Below are positions 17,615 through 26,272 of a stretch of DNA of 41,775 nucleotides, piece by piece. The stretch is taken from NCBI GenBank assembly GCA_021776115.1, contig JAJFGN010000015.1, positions 1-41,775 on the forward strand, read 5' to 3'. Source of the DNA: Kiloniellaceae bacterium. Its GTDB lineage: Bacteria; Pseudomonadota; Alphaproteobacteria; Kiloniellales; J153. Under the pieces are notes generated by a model. It was given only the letters and a program-made list of their open reading frames with translations, had not been told where the DNA came from and did not search any database. How positions within the stretch are numbered: the stretch's first letter is position 1; each line of letters starts with the position of its first letter. The position numbers were made by a program, and so were the translations under genes.

Positions 17615-18811
17615 CTAGGGCCGCCCAGACTCTGTTACCAAGCGCTGGATCGGGCGCTCCGATATCGGCCAGTGCAGGGCCGCCGACATGACGCCGAGGG
17701 CGACGCTAAGCCACCACATGAGGTCGTAGGAGCCGAGGAGGTCGAAAAAAATCCCCGCCAGCCAAGCGCCCAAAAAGCCGCCGATTTGATGGCTCAGAAA
17801 AACCAGGCCGAAAAGCATCGACAAGTAGGCCGGGCCGAAGATGACGGCGACAAGGCCGCTTGTCAGCGGCACGGTGCCCAGCCAAAGGAGACCCATGGCC
17901 GCCGCGAATATCAGGACCGTGACTTCGCTGGGCGTGAAGGCAAGGAAAGCCAGAAATACCGCCGCGCGCGCCAGGTAGAGGAGGCTCAGCAGGCTCTTTT
18001 TCGGGAAGCGGGCGCCGAGCAGGCCGCATGCATAGGTGCCGACGATGTTGAAAAAGCCGACCAGTGTCAGAGCGGCGGCGGCGAGCCAGCCGGGCAGGCC
18101 TTGGTCGCCGAGGTAGGCCGGCAGGTGTACGGCGACAAAGGCGAGATGGAACCCGCATACGAAGAACCCGGCGGTCAAATACCAGAAGCCCCGATGCCCA
18201 CAGGCCTCGCGAAGCGCCTCGCCTAGGCTTTGCGCGCCTTGGCTTTGCCGGGGCGGCGCGCCCGCGAACCCGCGCGCAAGCGGCACGATCATTAGGGCGA
18301 CCGCCGCCAGAATCGCGAGACTCACGGACCAGCCCAGGCCGCCGAGCAGCGCATGGGTGAAAGGCAAGGCGAGGAATTGTCCGAAAGAGCCGCCAACGCT
18401 GGCCGCGCCAAGGGCTTGACTTCGAAGCGCCTCGGGCGCGGCCCGGCCGACCGCGCCAAGCACAACCGAGAATCCGGCGCCGCTCAAGCCCAGGCCGAGG
18501 AGCACGCCGCCGACCAGGAGCTGACCCCCGCCGCCGTTGTAAGTCATGGCGAGCAGACCTGAGCCGTAGAGGACGCCGCCGAGCGCGCCGATCCGGCCCG
18601 CGCCGAAGCGATCCGCGAGCGCCCCCGCCAGCGGCGCGCCCAGGCCCCAAACCAGATTCATCAGCCCGATGCCGAGGGCGAAGGTCTCGCGCCCAAGGCC
18701 AAGATCGAGGGTAATTCCCGGCAGGAACAGGCCGAGGCTTTGGCGAAAGCCCATGGTCAGGGCCAGGCAACCCCCGGCACACAGAACGATAATCCAAAGA
18801 CGACGGCTCAT
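17615..18811 (-). CDS. Major facilitator superfamily transporter
   Basis: The 398-residue protein has about 12 hydrophobic segments in two halves, with the typical MFS loop 2-3 signature GALADRFGAGRIGALGG at about 62-78. The first helix contains GFRQSLGLFLPGI. Substrate cannot be read from the sequence; it resembles the broad family that includes oxalate/formate and monocarboxylate carriers. It is divergent from a LysR-type regulator 139 bases away, which probably controls it. Related drug or organic-acid exporters share this layout. Confidence 0.88.
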   Translation of the reverse strand: MSRRLWIIVLCAGGCLALTMGFRQSLGLFLPGITLDLGLGRETFALGIGLMNLVWGLGAPLAGALADRFGAGRIGALGGVLYGSGLLAMTYNGGGGQLLVGGVLLGLGLSGAGFSVVLGAVGRAAPEALRSQALGAASVGGSFGQFLALPFTHALLGGLGWSVSLAILAAVALMIVPLARGFAGAPPRQSQGAQSLGEALREACGHRGFWYLTAGFFVCGFHLAFVAVHLPAYLGDQGLPGWLAAAALTLVGFFNIVGTYACGLLGARFPKKSLLSLLYLARAAVFLAFLAFTPSEVTVLIFAAAMGLLWLGTVPLTSGLVAVIFGPAYLSMLFGLVFLSHQIGGFLGAWLAGIFFDLLGSYDLMWWLSVALGVMSAALHWPISERPIQRLVTESGRP

Positions 18812-18950
18812 TTAGCTTCCCTTCCGGCCGACTCCGGCGCGGCGAAGCCGACCGCCCACTGGATGGCGATGGAGGCATGTTAGATAGAGCCGATAGATCA
18901 CACCAACGAATATATTTGACTATAAAGATCACATAAATTGATAATGAACC
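18812..18950. promoter_or_regulatory. Divergent promoter region between MFS and LysR genes
   Basis: The 139-base gap contains an AT-rich core (about 18890-18945, with ATATATTTGACTATAAAG) amid GC-rich genes, as expected for overlapping divergent promoters and a LysR box. I could not single out one T-N11-A operator with confidence. Confidence 0.4.
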
Positions 18951-19853
18951 ATGGGATACGACCTCGACATCGAGCTTCTGCGTGCTTTTGTCGCCGTTGC
19001 CGAGACCGGCAGCTTCACCCGTGCGGCGCAACGTCTCGGCCGGGTTCAGTCGGCGGTCAGCATGCAGATCAAGCGCTTGGAGGCGGCCACCGGTTGCGCT
19101 CTTTTCACGCGTGGGCATCGGCGGGTCGCGCTGGCGCCCGACGGGGAGGTCTTGCTCGGTTACGCGCGGCGCATGTTGCGCCTAAGCGAACAGGCGCTGG
19201 CGGAACTGGGGCAAAGCGCGCAAGCGGGCGCCGTGCGCCTTGGCACCGCCGACACGGCCTCGGTTTTCCTGCCCGGTGTCCTGAGCCGTTTTGCCCAAGC
19301 TTGTCCTGGCGCCCAGATGGAAGTCACTTGCGATCGAAGCTGGACCCTGCTCGACGCGCTGGATGCGGGGGAGCTCGATCTTGCGCTCGTGACCCAGGCC
19401 TGCGGGCGCGGCGGCGGTCAGGCGATACGGCGCGAACCCTTGGTCTGGGCGAGCGCGGCCGGCCACCTGGCCCATGAGGAGAAGCCGCTGCCGCTGGCCT
19501 TGTTCTCCCAGGGCTGCGCCTATCGCCAAGCGGCGATGGCGGCGCTGGATCGCGGCGAGCGTGCCTGGCGCAACGCCTATAACAGCGTCAACCTCGAGGG
19601 CGTGCGCGCCGCCGTGCGCGCCGGGATCGCGGTCGCGGTCTTGCCGCAAAGCACTTTGGAGCCAGGTATGCGCGTGCTCGGCGCCGCCGAGGGTTTTCCG
19701 CCGCTCCCCGACTACGAGATCACGCTTTACCGCCATTCCGGCGAGGGCAATGCGACCGCCGAGCGTTTGGCGGAAGAGATCGTGCAAGGACTGGCCCGGC
19801 CGATCGAGATCCCGGTGGCGGCGGCGCCAGCCAGCCGATCGGCGACAGGATAA
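18951..19853 (+). CDS. LysR-family transcriptional regulator
   Basis: The 300-residue protein has the N-terminal LysR winged helix-turn-helix (about 4-62). The recognition segment is SFTRAAQRLGRVQSAVSMQI, and the linker helix contains RLEAATGCALFTR. A periplasmic-binding-protein-like effector domain (about 90-290) follows. LysR proteins usually control the divergent neighbour and themselves, so the MFS transporter at 17.6-18.8 kb is the likely target. The effector is unknown. Confidence 0.93.
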   Translation: MGYDLDIELLRAFVAVAETGSFTRAAQRLGRVQSAVSMQIKRLEAATGCALFTRGHRRVALAPDGEVLLGYARRMLRLSEQALAELGQSAQAGAVRLGTADTASVFLPGVLSRFAQACPGAQMEVTCDRSWTLLDALDAGELDLALVTQACGRGGGQAIRREPLVWASAAGHLAHEEKPLPLALFSQGCAYRQAAMAALDRGERAWRNAYNSVNLEGVRAAVRAGIAVAVLPQSTLEPGMRVLGAAEGFPPLPDYEITLYRHSGEGNATAERLAEEIVQGLARPIEIPVAAAPASRSATG

Positions 19854-19882
19854 CCGGCCGGGCCCGGTGCGCGGATCGACCG

Positions 19883-20071
19883 TCACCGATCCAACACCGC
19901 CCGCACGCGTCGCGCGAGGTCGATGTTTCGAAACGGCTTGTCGAGCAGATCGCCGCCCTTGGGCAGCGGGGTTTGGTGATGGTTCGAATTTTCCGTATAG
20001 CCCGACATGAACAGAACCCTAATCCCGGGTCTGATCGTTCCGGCCCGTTGCGCCAGTGCGGTGTATGGCAT
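19883..20071 (-). pseudogene. Receiver-domain remnant of a hybrid histidine kinase
   Basis: The 62-residue frame matches only the C-terminal half of a response-regulator receiver. The strand IRPGIRVLFMSGYTEN is of the type that ends hybrid PAS-kinases, and it is followed by LLDKPFRNIDLARRVRAVLD with the conserved Lys-Pro pair. The N-terminal half with the phospho-accepting aspartate, and any kinase domains, are missing. The GNAT gene starts its stop codon 20 bases upstream. It is best read as a decayed 3' fragment left after a deletion. Confidence 0.7.
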
Positions 20072-20090
20072 TTCAGACTGAGGCAGACTC

Positions 20091-20597
20091 TCAGGCCAAG
20101 CCCAAATCGAACGCCGGCGGGTAACGCACCGTGCCGCCGGGCGCCAGGGCGCCGGGCGTGAGTTCCAGCGCCATGAAGGCGGGGCCCGAGAAGGGCGCGC
20201 GGATCGCCTCGGCCGTCTTGGCCGAGAAACCGAAGCGCGGGTAGTAATCGGGATGGCCGAGCACGACGACGGCTTCGATGCCGGCGGTATGGCAGGCTTT
20301 CAATCCCGCGCGGATGAGAGCCGTGCCGATGCCCCGCCTCTGGCGCTCGGGCCGCACGGCCATGGGCGCCAGCGCGGCGGCGCGGGTTGTCTTGCGCCCG
20401 GCCTCGATCTCTAGGTCGCTGAACAGGATATGGCCGACGACACGTGTGCCTTCGACCGCAACCAGGGAGGCAACGACCAAGCCGCCGGCGCGCAGCCGAT
20501 CGACCAGACGCGCTTCATCCTCGCCGTCGAAGGCGCGGCGGTTGATCTCGCGGATCGCGTCGTAGTCGCTAGGTGTCTCGGGGCGTGTCAGAATCAT
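20091..20597 (-). CDS. GNAT-family N-acetyltransferase
   Basis: The 168-residue protein has the GNAT acetyl-CoA-binding fold. Strand beta4 and motif A appear as LAPMAVRPERQRRGIGTALI (about 77-96), with the Arg/Gln-x-x-Gly-x-Gly loop in RRGIG. It begins ILTRPETPSDYDAIREI and ends FDLGLA. It resembles the YhbS-type group with the VVVLGHPDYYPRFGF motif. The acceptor substrate is unknown. A clear repeat lies upstream of its start (20610-20668). Confidence 0.9.
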   Translation of the reverse strand: MILTRPETPSDYDAIREINRRAFDGEDEARLVDRLRAGGLVVASLVAVEGTRVVGHILFSDLEIEAGRKTTRAAALAPMAVRPERQRRGIGTALIRAGLKACHTAGIEAVVVLGHPDYYPRFGFSAKTAEAIRAPFSGPAFMALELTPGALAPGGTVRYPPAFDLGLA

Positions 20598-20609
20598 GAC
20601 CGAAGCGGC

Positions 20610-20668
20610 CCTCGTCCTTCGACAGGCTCAGGATGAGGGCCTCATGTTGAGCTTGTCGAAACACGAGG
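20610..20668. repeat. Inverted repeat of the CTTCGACAGGCTCA type
   Basis: Two 21-base arms, 20610-20630 (CCTCGTCCTTCGACAGGCTCA) and 20648-20668, are inverted copies with three mismatches, separated by 17 bases. This TTCGACAGGCTCAGGATGAGG-type sequence is a widespread intergenic repeat in alpha- and other proteobacterial genomes. It lies between the GNAT start and the mcd stop and may form a hairpin terminator after mcd. Confidence 0.75.
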
Positions 20669-20704
20669 CCCGGCAAGGCCGTGCTGGAATGTCCGGTGCT
20701 TTAT

Positions 20705-22408
20705 CTAATTCCGACCCGTCGTGAGCAAGCCTCTTGCGATCACCTGCGCTTGAATTTCGGCCGCGCCCTCGAAGATGTTGAGGATGCGGGCGTCGCACAG
20801 GACACGGCTGATTTTGTATTCCTCGGCGTAGCCGTTGCCGCCGTGGATCTGCAGGGCGTTGTCGGCGTTGGCCCAGGCGACGCGCGCGGCGAGCAGCTTG
20901 GCCATGCCGGCCTCGATGTCGCAGCGCCGCTCCGAATCCTTCTCGCGCGCGGCAAAGAGAGTCTGTTGCCGGGCGATCATGGTTTCGACCGCCATCCAGG
21001 CCAGCTTGCCGGCGACGCGCGGGAAGGCGGCGATGGGCTTGCCGAACTGCACCCGCTCGCGCGCATAGGCGAGGCCGAGTTCGAGCGCGTTCTGCGCCAC
21101 GCCGACGGCGCGCGCGGCGGTTTGCACCCGCGCCGATTCGAAGGTCGCCATAAGCTGTTTGAAGCCCTCGCCCTCGACCTCGCCCAAGAGGTTCCCGGCG
21201 ACGATCTCGAAGCCGTCGAAGCTGAGCTCGTATTCCTTCATGCCGCGATAGCCGAGCACCTTGATCTCGCCGCCGCTCATGCCCGGGGCGGGGAAGGGAT
21301 CGGCCTCGGTGCCGCGCGGCTTTTCCGCCAGGAACATGGACAGGCCCTTGTAGCCGGGCCGGTCCGGGTTCGTGCGCGCCAGCAGGGTCATGACGTCGCT
21401 GCGCGCGGCGTGGGTGATCCAGGTTTTGTTGCCGGTGATCTTGTAGACCGCGCCGTCTTTAATCGCGCGGGTTTTGAGCGCACCCAGGTCGGAGCCGGTG
21501 TTGGGTTCGGTGAAGACGGCGGTCGGCAGGATCTCGCCCGAGGCGATGCGCGGCAGCCACTTGGCCTGTTGGTCTTTCGTGCCGCCGAGGCGGATCAACT
21601 CCGCCGCGATCTCCGATCGGGTGCCGAGCGAGCCGAGCCCGATGTAGCCGCGCGAGAGTTCCTCGGTCACCACGCACATGGCGGTCTTGCCCAGGCCCGA
21701 GCCGCCGAAATCTTCCGGCACGGTCAGGCCGAAGACGCCAAGTTCCGCCAGCTGTTCGACGACGGCGGTCGGGATAAGCTCGTCCTTGCGGTGCCACGCG
21801 TGCGCGGCTTCCATGTGGTCGTCCGCGACCTTGCGGAACTGGTCGCGAACCATCTCCAGCGTCTCGTCGCCCAGGGCGACCTGGCCGAAGGTACCCGCGC
21901 CCAGGTTCTCGCCGATCAAGTCGGCCAGGCGCTGGCGCGCGGCGCTGGTGTTGCCGCGCGCGACCAGGGCCTCGACCGCCGGGGTGTGGAAGCCGGTTAG
22001 CTGCGCCGCATCCAAGCCCATATCGGCGGGGCGGAGGATCTCAACCTGGCTGAGCGCGATGCCGCCGGTCATCTGTTGCAGGTATTCGCCGTAGGCCGCT
22101 TGGAGGATCAGGCGTTCGAGTTCGCGCAAGGCCCCCTCGGCCTCCAGCCTCTCGGCCCAATGCAGCATCTCGCGTAAGGCGGTGACGTAGGTCGCCAGCC
22201 AGGCGAAGCCATGCGCCGCGAACTGCTCGCGCTCCAAAAGCGCCGCATCGATCTTACCGCTCGGCGCGACCAGGGCCGCGACCGCGACCTTGGCCGCGTC
22301 GCGCAAAGCCTCCGCGGCCTCTAGCGCCGCTTGGCAGGTGGGCAGGAGTCCGGCGAGGACGAGGGCGGTATCAGCCGATGCCTCGAGTGCGGAGACTGGC
22401 CGGCTCAT
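20705..22408 (-). CDS. mcd: Methylsuccinyl-CoA dehydrogenase
   Basis: This FAD enzyme oxidises (2S)-methylsuccinyl-CoA to mesaconyl-CoA in the ethylmalonyl-CoA pathway, passing electrons to ETF. The 567 residues are longer than an ordinary acyl-CoA dehydrogenase (about 380) because of a N-terminal helical extension (about 1-180, with FAAHGFAWLATYVTALREM), which is characteristic of Mcd. The core has VFTEPNTGSDLGALKTRA and GNKTWITHAAR. The C-terminal end holds ALQIHGGNGYAEEYKISRVL and RILNIFEGAAEIQAQVIARG. It follows ccr on the same strand (gap about 190 bases with hairpins) and starts after GGAGGCG. Confidence 0.95.
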   Translation of the reverse strand: MSRPVSALEASADTALVLAGLLPTCQAALEAAEALRDAAKVAVAALVAPSGKIDAALLEREQFAAHGFAWLATYVTALREMLHWAERLEAEGALRELERLILQAAYGEYLQQMTGGIALSQVEILRPADMGLDAAQLTGFHTPAVEALVARGNTSAARQRLADLIGENLGAGTFGQVALGDETLEMVRDQFRKVADDHMEAAHAWHRKDELIPTAVVEQLAELGVFGLTVPEDFGGSGLGKTAMCVVTEELSRGYIGLGSLGTRSEIAAELIRLGGTKDQQAKWLPRIASGEILPTAVFTEPNTGSDLGALKTRAIKDGAVYKITGNKTWITHAARSDVMTLLARTNPDRPGYKGLSMFLAEKPRGTEADPFPAPGMSGGEIKVLGYRGMKEYELSFDGFEIVAGNLLGEVEGEGFKQLMATFESARVQTAARAVGVAQNALELGLAYARERVQFGKPIAAFPRVAGKLAWMAVETMIARQQTLFAAREKDSERRCDIEAGMAKLLAARVAWANADNALQIHGGNGYAEEYKISRVLCDARILNIFEGAAEIQAQVIARGLLTTGRN

Positions 22409-22465
22409 CTTGTCGCGCCTCCATTCGGTGTTGCTCGGGCCAAGGCCCGTTCACCCCCACCCCGG

Positions 22466-22538
22466 CCCTCCCCCCTCAAGGGGGAGGGAGAAGATAAGCA
22501 GGTAAGCCTCAAATTCCCTCCCCCCTTGCGGGGGAGGG
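22466..22538. repeat. Pair of CCCTCCCCC hairpins between ccr and mcd
   Basis: Two nine-base perfect stems sit 28 bases apart. One is 22466-22474 with 22480-22488, and the other is 22516-22524 with 22530-22538. Both have the arms CCCTCCCCC / GGGGGAGGG and five-base loops. They are the same type of CCCTC/GAGGG repeat seen at 13.6 kb and 41.5 kb. In the ccr-mcd message they could slow RNA decay from the 3' side or weaken readthrough into mcd. That effect is inferred. Confidence 0.75.
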
Positions 22539-22596
22539 TTAGGGTGGGGGATATGCCGGCCATGACCGAAACGATGCCTCTTAGAGCGCCCAAACC

Positions 22597-23883
22597 TTAC
22601 CCTTCGATTGCGTCCTCGAGGGTGCGCAAGCCGGGGCGCGGGGCTTGAACCAGGACCGCCATGTTGCCGGGGTGATGTTCGTTCTTCATCATTTTCATGT
22701 GCGCGCGCGGAATGACGTGCCAGGCGAAGACTTCCGACATGCAGGGGTCGATGCGCCGTTCGATGACCAGGCGGTTGGCCTGGCTCGCCTGGTTGAGGTT
22801 GGCGAAATGGCTGCCCTGGATACGCTTTTGGCGCATCCACACGAAGCGCGCGTCGAAGGTGATGTTGTAGCCGGTTGTGCCGGCGCAAAAAACAACCATG
22901 CCGCCGCGCTTCACCACGAAGCAGGAGACCGGGAAGGTCTGCTCGCCCGGATGCTCGAAGACGAAATCGACGTCGACGCCCTTGCCGGTCGTCTCCCAGA
23001 TCGCCTTGCCGAACTTGCGGACCTCTTTCATGTAGGTGCCGTAACCGCCGGTGTCGTTGACTTCCGGCAGGCGGCCCCAGCAGTCGAAATTCTTGCGGTT
23101 GATGGCGCCGCGCGCGCCAAGTTCGGTCACGAAGCCGCGCTTGGATTCGTCGGAGATCACGCCGATGGCGTTGGCTCCGGCGGTCGCGATCAACTGAATC
23201 GCCATTGAGCCGAGACCGCCCGAGGCGCCCCAGACCAGCACGTTATGACCCGGGCGTAGGATGTGCGGGCGGTGGCCGAAAAGCATGCGGTAGGCGGTGG
23301 CGAGGGTCAGGATATAGCAGCCGCTTTCTTCCCAGGTCAGATGCCGGGGCCGGGGCATGACTTGCTGCGCCTGAACCCGGGTGAACTGCGCGAAGGACCC
23401 GTCCGGCGTCTCGTAGCCCCAGATTCGTTGCGAGGGCGAGAACATGGGATCGCCGCCGTTGCATTGCTCGTCGTCGCCGTCGTCCTGATTGCAGTGCACC
23501 ACGACCTCGTCGCCGACCTTGCAACGGGTGACCTTGGAGCCGACCGCCCAGACGATGCCGGCGGCGTCCGATCCGGCGATGTGATAGTCCGCCTTGTGCA
23601 CGTCGAAGACCGAGATCGGCTTGCCCAGCGCGGCCCAGACGCCGTTGTAATTGACCCCGGCGGCCATCACCATGACCAGGACCTCATGGCTGTCGATCTG
23701 CGGCACCTCGACTACCTCGACCTGCATGGCGGTGTCCGGGTCGCCATGGCGTTCGCGGCGGACCGTCCAGGCATACATCTGCTTGGGCACATGGCCGAGC
23801 GGTGGAATCTCGCCAAGCTCGTAGAGGTCCTTTTCGATCTGACCGGTTTGAGGCTCCTTGGCCTCGGCGGCGGCGTCCGTCAT
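22597..23883 (-). CDS. ccr: Crotonyl-CoA carboxylase/reductase
   Basis: This MDR-superfamily enzyme reductively carboxylates crotonyl-CoA to (2S)-ethylmalonyl-CoA with NADPH and CO2, the committing step of the ethylmalonyl-CoA pathway. The 428 residues match the family. The N-terminal segment LYELGEIPPLGHVPKQMYAW, the active-site GVNYNGVWAALGKPISVFD with its CO2-binding asparagine, and HCNQDDGDDEQCNGGDPMFS are characteristic. The NADPH loop is WGASGGLGSMAIQLI, and FVFEHPGEQTFPVS lies near the substrate site. The start follows GAGGAGAGGG. It heads a minus-strand pair with mcd and is divergent from ecm. Confidence 0.97.
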   Translation of the reverse strand: MTDAAAEAKEPQTGQIEKDLYELGEIPPLGHVPKQMYAWTVRRERHGDPDTAMQVEVVEVPQIDSHEVLVMVMAAGVNYNGVWAALGKPISVFDVHKADYHIAGSDAAGIVWAVGSKVTRCKVGDEVVVHCNQDDGDDEQCNGGDPMFSPSQRIWGYETPDGSFAQFTRVQAQQVMPRPRHLTWEESGCYILTLATAYRMLFGHRPHILRPGHNVLVWGASGGLGSMAIQLIATAGANAIGVISDESKRGFVTELGARGAINRKNFDCWGRLPEVNDTGGYGTYMKEVRKFGKAIWETTGKGVDVDFVFEHPGEQTFPVSCFVVKRGGMVVFCAGTTGYNITFDARFVWMRQKRIQGSHFANLNQASQANRLVIERRIDPCMSEVFAWHVIPRAHMKMMKNEHHPGNMAVLVQAPRPGLRTLEDAIEG

Positions 23884-24144
23884 CGTCCCTCTCCTCGGTA
23901 TGTGCCTTATCCCCCGGCATGGCCCAGGTCTGGGCGCGCCGGGGCGAAGCCTAGCGATTAGGCTGAATTATTGCAACGCACAAAACATTCGATACTTGCT
24001 AAATAGAAGCCATAAAAGTAATAAGATTACGAAAAATCTGAAATGTTAGACATAAAAGACTTAGAAGCTCGCGGTATCATGGTTTGAAGAGGCCGATTTG
24101 ACGCAGCCGCGAGGACGCCGCGTCGGGCGACGTGTTCGAACAGT
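23884..24144. promoter_or_regulatory. Divergent ccr/ecm promoter region
   Basis: The 261-base gap contains a strikingly AT-rich core (about 23965-24060) between very GC-rich genes. It includes ATTATTGCAACGCACAAAA and many A/T runs, so promoters for both ccr-mcd and ecm probably lie there. Regulators of short-chain acyl-CoA genes in related bacteria bind TTGCAA/TTTGCAAA-type repeats. The TTGCAA present here is a partial match only. Confidence 0.45.
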
Positions 24145-26184
24145 ATGCGGATCAAAAGTATGCCAAAGGTTAGGGAGATCCCAGGGAATACCCCAGGGAA
24201 GACCGGGCGGGACAAGCCCTGGATGTTTCGCACCTATGCCGGGCATTCGACCGCGGCGGCCTCCAACGCGCTGTACCGCACCAATCTGGCGCGCGGCCAA
24301 ACCGGGCTCTCGGTCGCCTTCGATTTGCCGACCCAAACCGGTTACGACGCGGACCATCCGCTGGCCAAGGGCGAGGTCGGCAAGGTCGGCGTGCCGGTCG
24401 GTCATCTGGGCGATATGCGCGCGCTGTTCGAGGACATCCCGCTGGAGCGCATGAACACCTCCATGACCATCAACGCGACCGCGCCCTGGTTGCTCGCGCT
24501 TTACATCGCGGCGGCGGAAGAACGCGGCGTCGCGCGCAATAGCCTGAGCGGCACGACGCAGAACGATATCCTCAAGGAATACCTGTCGCGCGGGACCTAT
24601 ATCTTTCCGCCGCAACCCTCTATGCGCTTGATCACCGACGTGATCGCCTTCACCTACCGCGAGGTTCCCAAGTGGAACCCGGTCAACATCTGCTCCTATC
24701 ACCTGCAGGAGGCCGGGGCGACGCCGGTGCAGGAGCTGGCCTTCGCGCTGGCCAACGCCATTGCCGTGCTGGATGCGGTCAAGGCCGGGGGCCAGGTGCC
24801 GGAGGCGGAGTTTCCGGCCGTGGTTGGGCGCATCAGCTTTTTCGTCAACGCCGGTGTGCGCTTCATCACCGAGATGTGCAAGATGCGCGCCTTCGCGCGT
24901 ATGTGGGACGAAATCTGCCGAAGCCGTTACGGCGTCGAGGACGAAAAGCTGCGCCGCTTCCGCTATGGCGTTCAAGTCAATTCCCTGGGCCTGACCGAGC
25001 AGCAGCCCGAGAACAACGTCTACCGCATCCTGCTTGAGATGCTGGCGGTTACGCTGTCCAAGGACGCGCGCGCCCGCGCCGTGCAGTTGCCGGCCTGGAA
25101 CGAGGCGCTGGGCCTGCCCCGGCCCTGGGACCAGCAGTGGTCCCTGCGCCTGCAACAGATCCTGGCCTACGAGACCGATCTTCTGGACTACGCCGATATC
25201 TTCGACGGCTCTCACGCCATCGAGGCCAAGGTCGTGGCGCTGCTGGAAGAAGCGGGCGCCGAACTCGCCCGGATCGAGGACATGGGCGGCGCGGTCGCGG
25301 CGGTCGACAGCGCCTACATGAAAGAGCGTCTGGTCGAAAGCAATGCCCAACGCCTGGCCGCGATCGAAGCGGGCGCGCAGACCGTGGTCGGCGTCAACGC
25401 CTATACCGAGACCGCGCCTTCGCCGCTCACCGACGGCGCGGATGGCGGTTTCCTGGCCGTCGATCCCACGGCCGAGGCGGAGCAGATCGCGCGCCTCACG
25501 GCCTGGCGCGAGACCCGCGACAAGGCGGCGGTGGGCAAGGCGCTGGCCGACCTCAAGGCCGCCGCCGGCGGCGACCGCAATATCATGGAGCCTTCGATCG
25601 CTTGTGCCCGCGCCGGGGTGACGACCGGGGAGTGGGCGGGCGCTTTGCGCGGTGTCTTCGGCGAATACCGCGCGCCCACGGGGGTCGGCCGTGCCGCCGC
25701 GATCTCGAACTCGGGCGCCGAGGCTCTGGAAGACGTGCGCGCGCGGGTCTCCGAGGTTTCGGCGCGGCTTGGCCGGCGTTTGAAAATGCTGGTCGGTAAG
25801 CCGGGCCTGGACGGTCATTCCAACGGCGCCGAACAGATCGCCGTGCGCGCGCGCGACGCCGGCTTCGAGGTCGTGTACGAGGGCATTCGCCTGACCCCGG
25901 CGCAAATCGCCGGCGCGGCGCTGGAGGAAGGCGTGCATGTCGTCGGCCTCTCGGTCCTCTCGGGCTCGCACGTGCCCCTGGTGACCGAGGTGATCGAGCG
26001 TATGGCCAAGGCAGGCTTGGGCGAGGTGCCGGTGGTCGCGGGCGGTATCATTCCGCCGGACGACGAAGCGACGTTGCGCCAGGCGGGCGCGGCGGGCATC
26101 TACACGCCCAAGGATTACGACCTAACCGCGATCCTCGCCGACATCGTCGAAATCGTCGAACGCGCGACGAGAGAAGCGGCGTAG
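24145..26184 (+). CDS. ecm: Ethylmalonyl-CoA mutase
   Basis: This adenosylcobalamin enzyme converts (2R)-ethylmalonyl-CoA to (2S)-methylsuccinyl-CoA. The 679 residues include the methylmalonyl-CoA-mutase barrel, with FRTYAGHSTAAASNALYRTN, GQTGLSVAFDLPTQTGYDAD and NSLGLTEQQPENNVYRI. The C-terminal B12-binding domain (about 550-675) has the cobalt-ligand motif LDGHSNG, then GLSVLSGSHVPLV and GGIIPPDD. The barrel sequence is of the Ecm rather than Mcm/Icm type. The ATG at 24145 has no good ribosome-binding site. Homologues begin close to DKPWMFRTY (about residue 23), so the exact start is uncertain. It is divergent from ccr. Confidence 0.96.
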   Translation: MRIKSMPKVREIPGNTPGKTGRDKPWMFRTYAGHSTAAASNALYRTNLARGQTGLSVAFDLPTQTGYDADHPLAKGEVGKVGVPVGHLGDMRALFEDIPLERMNTSMTINATAPWLLALYIAAAEERGVARNSLSGTTQNDILKEYLSRGTYIFPPQPSMRLITDVIAFTYREVPKWNPVNICSYHLQEAGATPVQELAFALANAIAVLDAVKAGGQVPEAEFPAVVGRISFFVNAGVRFITEMCKMRAFARMWDEICRSRYGVEDEKLRRFRYGVQVNSLGLTEQQPENNVYRILLEMLAVTLSKDARARAVQLPAWNEALGLPRPWDQQWSLRLQQILAYETDLLDYADIFDGSHAIEAKVVALLEEAGAELARIEDMGGAVAAVDSAYMKERLVESNAQRLAAIEAGAQTVVGVNAYTETAPSPLTDGADGGFLAVDPTAEAEQIARLTAWRETRDKAAVGKALADLKAAAGGDRNIMEPSIACARAGVTTGEWAGALRGVFGEYRAPTGVGRAAAISNSGAEALEDVRARVSEVSARLGRRLKMLVGKPGLDGHSNGAEQIAVRARDAGFEVVYEGIRLTPAQIAGAALEEGVHVVGLSVLSGSHVPLVTEVIERMAKAGLGEVPVVAGGIIPPDDEATLRQAGAAGIYTPKDYDLTAILADIVEIVERATREAA

Positions 26185-26272
26185 GCGTAAGAACTACGGG
26201 TAGGCGGCCGCGGACAAACTGAGTGTGTCTACGCCGATCGCCGTGGCCGGTCTCTGCTCGACCTGCCTACTG

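Noticed and set aside
24098-24202. Alternative ecm N-terminus starting in another frame (TTG at 24098, or the DVFEQYADQKYAKG frame).
   Set aside because: Those frames stop or diverge before the conserved DKPWMFRTY. No single frame joins them without a frameshift, and homologues do not need the extension.
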